From Sinohyriopsis cumingii (lineage: Eukaryota; Mollusca; Bivalvia; Unionida; Unionidae), in the NCBI GenBank assembly GCA_028554795.2, contig JAPYKE020000037.1, forward strand, positions 2,253,501-2,317,500: a stretch of DNA of 64,000 nucleotides. The letters run 5' to 3'. The notes under the pieces are model-generated. The model ran no database searches and was not told the origin of the DNA. It saw nothing but the letters and a program-made list of their open reading frames with translations. Of this stretch, positions 31,756 through 43,300 are shown piece after piece. The translations under genes and the position numbers were made by a program. Position 1 is the first letter of the stretch. Every line of letters begins with the position of its first letter.

Positions 31756-34229
31756 TTACATTAGCTGCTCTATAAGGTACTCCACCCACTCCATCAAACT
31801 GACGGCTTCACTCAACTTCCTCAATAGGTAATGCTAGTAGTTATCATTTGTCTTTTTCACTGTAGGATCCCCGAGGACCAGTGAACGCGCCGCTCTTTGT
31901 GCGTGAACAAGGGCGTGAAGGAAAACACCCCTTCCACAAAATACAATCCACAAACAGGATATCAAAGGAAAAATAAATTGCGTGGACTTGATTTGATATT
32001 TTTACATGAATCGTGCTGCTGTGTTTAACTGAGCTGTATTTCATGGTCGTTGTAGCATTTGACGAGTCAACATGCTGTGACCAGATTGATTGACTGATCA
32101 AAGATTAACGTCGCTTATTGGCATAAACCTTGGGCGGCCAGTTAATGTCTGCACCGTAGGATTCCTAATTAATCGTAAGGGATGGAAAAAGAGCCACAAA
32201 CCCGTACGCGTTTATTTATGCATCACATGCTGCTTAAGTAAAAGGTGTGCGCCCTGTGCAATAATTAATTGTTCGATATGTTGGAACAACGCCACCACCC
32301 AGCGAGAAATACCTACTAATTGATTATTTCGTTTAGCGAATAGCCAACCACATGACGACACCCAATTCAGCGTTGATTATAGCGCTGGTTGTAGACGTTT
32401 ATTTGTGTGCTACTCACCCTGCAGGGTACGATTGTCCTGGCGAGGAAAAGGATGGAGAGTCAGGCTAGTGAAACTAAATGTCAATTAGTACTTTCTGTAA
32501 CTCAAGAAAACAAACGGTCTGTCAAATTGTGCCCCGTTATATATGTAGGGTTGTTCTCTATTGCCAAATGTGTGTTAGCCACATATTGAACTTAGTCAAG
32601 TTTATAAGTTGAAAATGTTCTTAAATATACCAAATTAGAAGTTTTATACAAAGCGTACATAATATTACAGAAAATACAATTAAAAGTAGGTCTACATGAC
32701 CCATACGTTTGTTTTCCTTCGAGGTCGATAAATTCGAGATACTATTTTTGAATGGTGGGCAAATATATCATATTTGCTTGTTAGATCAATGTTATCAAAA
32801 CGGATTTTCAAGCCAGATAAATATACTAATATATGAGGGAATTCGATTAGTCGCCCTTAAACGGGCTGTTATGACCGCATGTTAACTCTTCTTCCCATCA
32901 TTCCGCCAGAGATTTCATTCCTAGACCAGCTGCTACGGGCATGCCTTCGATCCATGTGCCTCAGTCAGCTGCTAAATTACCTCCACCAGACTAAAATAAG
33001 GGTGGCCCTGGTAAGCATCTTAGTAAAACCAGTTTCGAGCACTAAACTGCCATTGCAAAGTTCTTGGTTTTATTTTTTTGGTGATATACTTTAGTGTATG
33101 ATAAAATAGTCGGGCTTCTTTCTGTCAGCTGTGGTAGTTTGTAACCCGGTATTGTTACCACTCTATGGTCATAAACAAAGCAACATAAAGTAAAAACAAA
33201 AGGTTTTGTAAAAGTTTACAAATAACTTATCAAAGTTATAAAATGAAAATGTAAGAGAAACCTACAGTATTATGAATTAGATCCAAAATAATCATAAAGA
33301 AATTATGAGCTGGTCAAAAAGAATTGAATGTTGCAATTGAATTCAAAATGCATGAATGCACTGGTCTGCCAACAGTCCTGATATATCAAATTAACATTTT
33401 CCAAAATTCCTTCGAACACATTCACAGTATTCCTAGAACAAGAGTTTAGATCAACGTGTACATTATAATTCCAACGAATAATTCAAGCAAATGTCTCCTC
33501 TCAAATTATATCTAAACACAAAATTAAATAGATCTTCAGACTAATATTAACATCAGAACATTTGAAATAAAAATCTGAAATAGGACTGAATGAATTGTTC
33601 AGTTTTGCCTTTTTATCCACACATACGTCCCTAAAATGCAATTGTTTTCTACTCACTGGTTTCGGCGTATTTCCCTTCAGGACATCACGGTCCATTATTA
33701 TAGTTTGCCTCTGTCTTGCGGTAATGGTGTTAAAGGTATAGGTACTCATAATGATGACGGGTTTGTCACTAGATGTGGGTCTCAGATCTAGGGCTGGATC
33801 TTCTGGGAAGGATGTTTAGTGGTTTCACGTCCTCCGACAGGTGTCTTGCCTTCTCTTCGTTCGTTTTTTATTGCGTTGCACCCTAGCCGACTCCCACGTA
33901 TCCGTTGATATCTTTTCGTCTTCTTTCTCTTCATTTTATCACATTAATAGAAGCGAAGTACTTTTATTTTAGTTACTTTTCTCCAACTCATAACAAATGC
34001 CTTATCTGTGCCCGGGTGTGTGGGTGGGCTGTATGTGCGTAGTGCTGGAGTTGGGATGATTAAGTTTATCAAGCTATGTCTGTCTAGGATGATCAATTTG
34101 ACATCCCTAACAAAGTCATTTCGTCAGACCCGTAATTCTTTCAGTCAAGTCAGTAGCAAAACCGGAGGCTAAATGTTGTTCTTATTGTGGATTGTTGACA
34201 CCATGCCTGTATTTTGTCTTTATATTTTG
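31756..34229. other. Mixed unannotated sequence downstream of Polinton-like copy 2
   Basis: Holds a second R1-like repeat at 33160-33560 and a short - strand ORF at 33501-33749 (start MSTYTFNTITARQRQ) of unknown family. Several other short ORFs have no recognised match. GC is somewhat higher near 31860-32400 than in the surroundings. No host exon could be supported. Confidence 0.4.
33160..33560. repeat. Dispersed repeat family R1, diverged copy
   Basis: CTATGGTCATAAACAAAG near the left edge resembles the R1 start. TCCTCTCAAATTATATCTAA near 33495 matches 48813-48832. Confidence 0.45.
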
Positions 34230-35731
34230 GAACACCAACACCCTCAACGCCTTTTTCCATAGGTTTTTCGTGTTCCATCTTTTCGTTTCTAATAGCCATA
34301 AATCACTTCCCTCAAAAGGTTAATTTCCTGATTCTTGTCAAATGCTGCATATTGCAAACGGGTGTTTCACATGAAGTGTACCCGATTTTATATGGTGAAA
34401 ATGTCATTCGTCGCTGCCTTGGTCTGGAATGATATAAAATCCCCACAATGCATACGTGTCATCGTACTAAATGCCATGGCTGCGTTTGGTACCTAACTGT
34501 TGTGTGAATTTAGAAAATGCCAAGAAAGAACTCAAGTAGTGGTTCCTGTCAATGCGTTGTTCAAAGAGTCTGGAACACAATTCATGCCCAACTCGAGTGA
34601 CTTCTATATTGGGCACATTGAAAAGTTGGAACTCAGAAGGAGTTTGATCCATGGCTCTATTGAGGGTTACTTTTCAGCCGATGGCAATGGGTAAATGTGC
34701 TGGTAACTGTATTTAGAAAACATGATCTTGACTCTTGGATCGGAGTCCATAAGCAATGGTGAAGGTTTTCATTTTCACTAGGCTGTCGTTCTGCTTAAAG
34801 TTTGTCTGATGTCGTTTTCCACTATTAGGTAAAACTACCTTACGACGAATGAAAAATTCTGGTTTCGTCGATGACGGTTTTGTACTCGTATCATTGGCCT
34901 TTAAATGATAAACAGTTCTAATTCAATTCAGTCTCAGGCATACATCCACTCTATTCAACGGATTCCTATCTTGCAGTCACATATACAAATGCAAACAATG
35001 TATTAGACGTCAACTGCAGCCTTGATTAATTTATTTTGACGGTCGTTGAAACATCATTGTGGTCTGTATCATCTTCTGAAATAAGCGCTGTGTTCAGGAA
35101 CAATTCAGCATGTTAGGTTTATATACCACAAAAGTTGCCACAGTTGTGTTTTCGACTTTTTTGCCTTGTGTCAAGAGATTTTCCGGCTTAGCCGCAGATT
35201 AGTGTGTTGTGCATGCACAAATCCAAGTCGCTGAACAATGAATCAATTAAACAGTAGATGGGATGTAATCTGGCCTAAGTTCCTGGATTGGTTTTGTCTA
35301 CTTTCAAGTGCATGTTACTGTTATTCAAATCGACGTAATCTTAGATTTGTCCTTTGATTTGAATTCGATTGGGGCTGAGGTAGTCAAATATAACAGGATT
35401 AAATTCTTCCCATTGGGATTCTTGCATCGACATCATAGTTGTTAGCATACAAAAACATATCGAATTCTGGCTTGGAACATTCTCTGTTCTTCATTGATTT
35501 CAATTAGTAATCAGATAAGTCTAATTCTCTGGCAGCTCATGTTCTCCTTAGTTTCTTATTCTTTCCCTGAACATGCTTATCATATCTAATGGGGTTTTGA
35601 GATCTCTTTTGCCTCCTCCTTGCTGTAGCGTAGTGGGTAGATGATGAAATAATACCTTGTCCAGAAGTGTGAAGCGACTCCATACGGCTGTCTCGCCGAT
35701 CCGAATGGTCTTTTTCAGTTTGAAGTAACAC
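34230..35731 (-). pseudogene. Polinton-like remnant: core-like and F54H12.2/capsid-like genes, degraded
   Basis: Reading down from 35731, a basic protein end (RRRQKRSQNPIRYDKH, KNKKLRRT, then RELDLSDY) matches 12190-12305 of the intact element. The capsid-like gene follows: near 35430 the DNA for MQESQW.EFNP, then IQIKGQ, VDLNNSNMHLKV near 35290, KMKTFTIAYG near 34760, FQLFNVPNIEVTR near 34640, DRNHYLSSFLAF near 34540 and an ALWGF.I.PDQGS-like segment near 34430. This copy therefore keeps the 3' half that the 8907-13513 element has lost. Frames shift often. Upstream it stops at the 370-bp satellite. Confidence 0.65.
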
Positions 35732-35739
35732 GTATGCCT

Positions 35740-38700
35740 GCTCTCATGAAGGTCTTCTTAGGAGTTTGTTTGTGTAGGACGATTTTAAAATTACATTACC
35801 TTGCGTCAATGCGGCATCGTTTAAAACATGAAATTCTCGATTCTCCATCTATTTTAGGACAGGTGCAACCGTACACATATCTAATTTTAACATCGAGTGT
35901 GTTTTTCAAGCTAGGTACTCATAGGGTGCCCTTTAATTCGCTGATTCCTCTCGAAGAAATTCGTCGTAGGTCTACACTGACCCCTGAATAAAATATCAAT
36001 GAAGGGTCCATGTCAAAATTCTACATAAAAATCTTCTTACGGCATGCGTTGTATCCAACCCCTTTATCTAGCCGCCACTTTCGTGAAATCGGTTCGACAA
36101 ATATTCTTCAGACTTTTCCTACTGTTGGAACACATACTTAACTAGCTATTCCCGAAGAGGCGTTAAAACAAAAATTCTCTAAGTCGGATTTCATTTAGTA
36201 AGCACATATTGATACAATGGACGTACATTCTGAGTGTTTCTCATGCCTAAACCTCCAGGTTTACCCTTATTTTGCTGATTCCTCTTCAGGAAATTCATTA
36301 GGACTTCCTTCGTAGGTTGACTGCATCCCTTAGAGATAAATCTCAAATAAGGATATATCTCAATGCTCTGTAAAGAGGGGACATAATGTCCCAAATGTAT
36401 ACATACGATATAAACCTCCAACGGCATGTGTTGTGCCAAAGCTCATTTATCTAGGAGAATAATCTAATTCAAATTTTCTTACTGTAGGAACTGATCCCAA
36501 ACTAGATAGATTCCAAGAAGCGATGAAATTAAAACCCTCTAAGTCAGTGTCAAATTAGTTCAAGTTATTGCTCCATTAGATCCACATTTTGCGTGGGTTT
36601 TTTATAGGACGTGTCCTTAGGATGCCCTTTACATGGATGATTCCTCCCCACGAAATTCGTCAGGACTTCCTTTGTAGGTGGGCTCTATCTCATAGAAATA
36701 AAATGTCAGCGAAGGATTCATGTATAAAGAGTGGACGTAATGGACCAAATATAAACGTAAGCTATAATCTTACGGCATGCATTCTGCTAAACTTCTAATT
36801 TTTAGTCGCGAGTTTCTAGAAATCGGCTTAACGAATTTTCGTTAAACTCTTTATGCTATTAAAAAGGGGCCTTATTTTGATACCGTACAAGAGGCGTTGT
36901 AATCAAAATCCTCTAAGTAAAGATTCCATAACTACAAATTATTGATACAGTTTATTAATCACTTCCGCGTTTTTTATCGATTGCCGGAACCCCCATAAGG
37001 CGCCCCTTATTTTGCTGTTTCGTCTCCACGAAATTCGCCATGATTTCCTTCGTAGCTGGACTCTATCTCCTGGAGATAAAATATCAATGAAGGGTTCATG
37101 TATAAAGAGTGGACGTAATGGCCAAAATGTAAACGTACGATATAATCTTACGGCATGTGTTCTGCCAGACTTCCTATTTTTAAACGCAAGTTTCGCGAAA
37201 TCCCCACGACGAATTGTTTTAAAATATTTTTCTGCTGTTAAAAAGTGACCTTACTTTAATACTTTATAAGAAGCGTTGAAATCTAAATCCTCTAAATAAG
37301 GGTTCCATGAGTGCAAACTATTGATACAGTTTATTAACATTTGCGTGTTTTTCATAGCCGGTACCCTGTAAGGCGCCGCTTATCTCGCTGTTTCGTCTCC
37401 ACGAAATTCGTCAGGACTTCCATTGTAGGTGGAATCTATCTCCTAGAGATAAAATATCACTGAAGGGTTCATCTATAAGGAGTGGACGTAATGGCCCAAA
37501 TGTAAACGTACGATATACTCTTACGGCATGTGTTCTGCTCGACTTTCTTTATTTATTGGTGTGTTTCTCAAAATCCGCTAAACGAATTTTCTTTAAACGT
37601 TTTCTTCTCTAAAATTAGGCCTTATTGCGATACCGTATACGAGGCGTGAAAATCCAAATTCTCTAAGTAAGGGTTCCATGAGTACAAACTATTGATACAG
37701 TTTATTAACATTTGCGTGTTTTTCATAGCCGGTACCCCCTAAAGCACCCCTTATTTCGCTGTTACACCACAACTTCAGAAGTAAATGGTTTCTCCTTATT
37801 ACATTTCCGTAACGTATCGGTAGTATTTCACGCCAATTAAGACACCAAATACAGGGAACTCTTTTACATGCTCTACCTCAGGCCGGTCAAATCATGTTTT
37901 TAAGCCTCATTTCGTATGTAACCTTGAACCATATCGACCATCATAGGAACAACACAAGCCGTCTCCAGACAACGAAACCGTTCCTTCTCATTTACTCTGT
38001 TGTACAATTTACCAGTCACCCATAACGAATACTGCACATGGACTCACTTAATTGTTCCAAACAGTTAAGTTTTAGTAGGGACTACTCATCCGCAAGGACA
38101 CTTATGGGACTCTGAGCTGAACTCACTATAAAATTAAACTGTGCCATCCAGGAATCTCAACAACACTGCAATCCGTGACGTTTGCCCCTAGCAATTAGCT
38201 AATTAGTCAAGCTGAGGACACCGACTTCCCAAAATCAAACAAGTGATCACTAAAATATATGAAATCCTTAAAGTGGAGAGGTATATGCACGTGACGGATA
38301 CTCCAAAATGTATTACAATATCAAATATAGGTCTATGTGAAAACTTTATAAAGAGGGGACTTGTTAGCCCAAATGTAAACGTAATATAAAGTCTTACGTC
38401 ATGTGTTGTGCTCTACTAACTTTATCTAGCCGGAACTGGCTTGGCGTGTTTTCGTCCACTTTTTCCTACTGTTATTTATATAATATCCAAGAGAGGTTGT
38501 AATGAAAATCCTCTTAGTAGTGATTTAATTAGTGCAAAATTTGATACAGTCTATCAACATTTTAGTGTTGTTCATACCCGGAACCCAACGTTGTTTCTTA
38601 TTGACGATATTCGTCTGGACTTCATTCGTGGGTGGACAGAGATAAAATATCAGCGAAGGTCCATTGTCAGAACTCTTTAAGGAGGAAACATAGATGCCCA

Positions 38701-39560
38701 TCTATATGCGTAAGTTATAATCATCTGATCGCTTGTGTTGTAACCGACCTGTTTCATCTAACCGCGAATTCGTCGACATCGTCTCGACGAATTTTCTTCT
38801 AAGGTTTCCTACTGTTGGTATTGGTCACTCTTTACAGACTTTCAAACAGGGGTTGAAATAAAAATTCTCTGACGTAGGGTTCAAGCATCGCAAAGTTTCA
38901 CTGCAATCTGTTTTCCGCTTGCATTAGACAAAAACCGTCAGAAATACTTTTTGGAGTCAATTATATGTGTGTTTAGAAGATATTATACAATAGTAAATGT
39001 CAAATAATTTTATTGGTGAACTGTAAGGAACCAGATATGGAATGATGAGGTAATATGCTAATAGACTTTGTCACAACTAGCACATATTAATCTCCGGATT
39101 CCATGAAATCGGGTCGGCGAATTTTTTAAAAAACTTTTACCTACATTTGGAAGAGATCCCTGACTAGATATTGTCCAGGAGGCGTTGAACTCAAGTCTTC
39201 TAGTTAGGGGTTCAATAATTACAATCTTTACAAGCGATCCGAATTGTACGTCTTTTTCATATAAAAAGCTCATAGGTTGTCCAGGTTTTCACTGGGTCAT
39301 CTCGATCAGATTCGTCAGGACTTCTTTCAAGGCTCGACACTGTCTCTGAGAGATAAAATGTCAGAAAGGTCCATGTCAAAACTCGTTAAAGAGGAGACGT
39401 AATGGCCAACATGTGTAAGTAAGATATAATCTTCTTGCGGCATGTGTTGTACTCTCGCCCCCTTCCTTCATGTAACGCCAGTTTCTGGAAATCTGTTAAA
39501 CGAAATTTTTTTAATGACTTTGGCTTCTGTTGGAACAGATTCCTGAATAGAAACTGTCCA
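35740..39560. repeat. Satellite array, about 370 bp monomer
   Basis: The segment ACGAAATTCGTCAGGACTTC plus (C)TTCGTAGGTGG recurs at about 35952, 36290, 36652, 37030, 37401, 38605 and 39307. Each is followed by AGATAAAATATCA, AAGGGTTCATGTATAAAGAG, GGACGTAATGG, CTTACGGCATGTGTT and AAATCCTCTAAGTAAGGGTT. Spacings between adjacent central copies are 362, 378 and 371. The larger gap after 37401 contains a 480-bp insertion. Divergence rises toward both ends, as in an ageing array. Confidence 0.88.
37755..38234 (-). repeat. Dispersed repeat of about 480 bp, copy 2, inserted in the satellite
   Basis: Reverse-complement partner of 7903-8395 (anchors AAACATGATTTGACC, TAAGCCTCATTTCGTATGTA). It interrupts the satellite periodicity, so it inserted after the array formed. 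Confidence 0.75.
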
Positions 39561-40059
39561 TCATTTAGGTACGGGTTTAATTCGTACTAAGTATCGATAT
39601 ATTTGACTGACACTGAGCTTCTTTCATACACCTACCCGTATTGCTTGTTTACCCAGCTCCAAGGACATCAAGTCAACAGTCGATGTCAACTGAGGGCTTC
39701 TTAACCTCATAGATATTTGAAATAATTCTTCTTTAAGCACATTATGACCACAAAAGAGAAATCTACAATTTCACACTTGTATGGTTTATTGTGATTTCAT
39801 GTTTTCGTGAGTCATTAGTACGCTTTAGTAAGAAATGCAAGACGTGAAGACCATTAAAAAATATTGAAGAGGATTAACCCATGCCAGTAAAGAAATTGAA
39901 AAAAAAAGAGAAAGACAGTATGTGAAAGAAAGAGTATACTGGAAGCTTTTTTGTGTTATGAAATTTTCATTCTGAGTCAAAAGTGAATATGCGAACTAAA
40001 ATGTAAGTGTCTCTTTCTCTTGAGTTTTAAAACATGGATAATATATATATGATAATGCT

Positions 40060-40098
<39 letters not shown>

Positions 40099-40269
40099 AA
40101 AACTCATATAGAAGTCATTTTATCAGATTTTTTACCGCAACTGCCGCAATGCATTTTCCGTGCTATTTTTAAATTTTGCACATAAATTCTAAACATTTAG
40201 GTGATAATTGTTACTAGTTACTTTAGTACTAAAAATAAAAACAAAGACACAATACAGTTTGTTTACCTG
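39561..40269. other. Sequence 3' of the tetraspan gene, no gene seen
   Basis: AT-rich. Contains the (CA)n tract at 40064-40096. Confidence 0.5.
40064..40096. repeat. (CA)n microsatellite
   Basis: About 16 CA units. Confidence 0.95.
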
Positions 40270-40275
40270 TTTATT
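40270..40275 (-). terminator. Poly(A) signal of the tetraspan gene
   Basis: AATAAA on the - strand (TTTATT on +), 75 nt beyond the TAA stop at 40352-40350. Confidence 0.6.
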
Positions 40276-40349
40276 AATAAATATACCATGGAATAAAAAT
40301 GGTGCACGGGCAACTTTTGGACAACATAGAACAATCTTGTTTTGTAACT

Positions 40350-43300
40350 TTATTCCTTGCAATTAAGACATTTGCAACCCATGCGGCATTCATATCCGAT
40401 AATACCAATCGCTACTAATGTAAAAATGATAAGTTCGAAAATCCAAATACCAGTCAGGGATTTGGAAAAAAAAGTTGATTCGATGCAGACATCATGTGTA
40501 TGGACCCATATCACCGCAGCTGAAAATAGATACGTTTAAAATGTGATGTAAGAAAAGCTTAGTGTAGTAATTTGAAGAAATGTTTTGGTAACATACCCGA
40601 TGTATTTAAACAATTATCTACCGAGATACATCGATATAATTCATTTGATTCCTAAATAATACTAATCAAAATGTGTAAAATTTTGTTTGATTAGTTTCAG
40701 TATTCGAAGGAGGAAAAATGTAAAGATGAATTAAAAAGACTATAATAATAAATCTTACGTTGTCGATATTTATTTTAACTTAACGCAATGTCTTTAAAGG
40801 CTATTTATTTTACTCAGTAAGAATCATTAAATGAGCTTCTTTATTACATAATGCCTCTGTTAAACACGTTAGCTGTTTAGTGATACGTTCTTGAAATTAT
40901 GTCATATTTTCTTATCCCAAATATAGAATTATCTTCAATCACGTTACCCATCCTGAAAGGAATGCATGCTAGACATCAATCGTTTAAAGTATTTATTGCT
41001 ATTATATTATATTGCACAGCTATTTATTCCTAATGTTTTCATGCAATAGATGGTTTTGAAATATAAACTATAAAATGCCTTTTTTTAAGGCGGAGGGAGA
41101 GTAAACAAATACAAAGGAATACTAAATATAGGGATTCACGAAATAAAGATTGTGTTAACACAAACGTATCTCCGGTCAATCAAATGAGAAAAATCATAAT
41201 AATAAAAGGAATACAAGCTGCTTACGTCCTCTGTAAAATATAGGTTCTTGAAATAGAAAAGATGCAATATATTTTTGTTAGTAAATAAACATCATTTTCA
41301 ACACTAAATATATGGATGGTTACAATAATACAAGCTTTCGTTCTCATGCTACTATTGCTTTTTGGTTGTTATTCCAATTTCTAGCAATCAGTTGAATCGG
41401 CATTAAAAAGGGAAAAAAAAATTCAAACACTGCACGGTAGTTGTAGTAGTTATATATATGAGAAAATTTGCAAACCATTGCTTGGCTGAAGAGACTTCTC
41501 TTACTCTGGATAAAAGGTAATGCAACATCAACAGTAGAACTTTTGAAGTGGAAATTGAACATGTTATGTATAAAACTTTATTATTGTGAGCTTGTTTGAT
41601 TTTTCCACAATAATTGATCTTGTCCATGTTTAAAAGACGATAAGCACCGTGTAGCAGATTTATTTACCTATCGATGATACTCCCAAGCCTAGTCCGAGAA
41701 AATGGAAGACTGCCCGGATAACAACATGGTTGGAGAAAAATTTGATGTAACATGGCAAAATAACACCATACACTACAACGATTAATCCTTGTACTCCGAC
41801 TAAGGTTGGAACGTGTCCTTCGCAGTATGTAATACCGTGAAACCCTATAAAGAAAAGGAGATTCCAGTTTATGGAGCAACCAGCAACTGAGAACAGACCG
41901 AAGCTCTCCGTAAGCTGCTAGTCAGTACAAAAAGCAGCTCAGTAATATAAATCGTTAAACTGTATAAACAACAGTGCAAACTTTATGTTAGAGGGAGAGG
42001 ATCATCCAGTAACAAAATACAAAATATATACTTTCGTTGAATTATGTACATTATTTCATAGCGCTCATCGCCTTGACCTCAATGGACTTTGGTTACGTGG
42101 GGATCCTGGTCTGGTTGGCAGAAAGACCATAGGCTTACTCAGTATTTGACGATTAACCGCGATGGTGTCGAAATAGTTATATCTCTTCTTTTGCCGCTTT
42201 AATTTATGCATATAACATAGTTTGGTTTAAGGTTGAGCGAACTGGTTCTAAAATTTACGATGACGTTTTTTCTGGACTCTTCTATGTTACTGTATCAGAA
42301 TCAAGGTTTAATACTGAATATCAAATTCATACGCTATCATCGTTAGTTTCTATTATTTGTTATTCTAATAAATGTGAGCGTTAATATATTTTACTGCCAG
42401 AGCTCCCAACTTAAATGATTATTTGAAACAAGATACATTCCTTGTCAAACACGATGATTTTCTTGCCGATAACGTTAAGTTTTTTTTCAGTAATACCGCG
42501 AAAATTCTCCACGAGTATGAGTTGCCTAAGAGATGAAAAACACTATATAAAATAATTAATGCCATTGGGAAAATGCTTATCGACAAATGTAGAAACATTA
42601 TTTTTAGCATGTTAAATGGAATATGTAATGCTACTGGTCTATGGTCTTAACCTAAGTAACAAAAAAATGCGAAACCAACAAGTTTAATAAAACTCAACAA
42701 ATACTTTACTTCCCTAGAATACAAAGTGACATTTTTAAAAGAACTTAGGGTATTGTGCACCGAAAAAACCCTCAACGTGCTATCGTAAGTCCAAAAGTAT
42801 AGAGTGATCGATATTCATTTCTGGTCTTGAGTGTGCTGAGATACTAATAGCCTTAAATGTGCTCATATACTAATAATCGTGATCATACAGGACATCTACT
42901 TGAGCATCAGTATCGAAGCCATGGATTAAGTGAGATTAAGAGGGAAAATAGAGGCTGGCTAGCCTCATTTTGCTAATCCTCAATCTCAGATGTACATCTA
43001 TACCAGTTATCAAAACCTTGTCTTACCACCACAAGTCCTGGTGTAAACTATCCATAGTTTAAAATATATGTCCTTGTTAGAATTTATTTCAGCTGTCGCC
43101 AAAATAATGCATGGTGATTATCATCAGTTTATGTAAGCACCGAGTTGTTAAAGGCAGTTTTGAAGTGACATTTCTCTTCCGTACGTCAGGAGATTCTTGT
43201 GGTAAGCGCAGTATGGTAAGTATCCATCGTTTGATGTCCAGCCTATTGTTAAAGTATAAATGCATTTCTCTGTATAACGAATACAAGTAGCTGTTTTTCA

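Noticed and set aside
32090..32323. Cys-rich + strand ORF as a zinc-finger gene
   Set aside because: The Cys spacing does not fit a known finger, and no supporting context or homologous copy is present.
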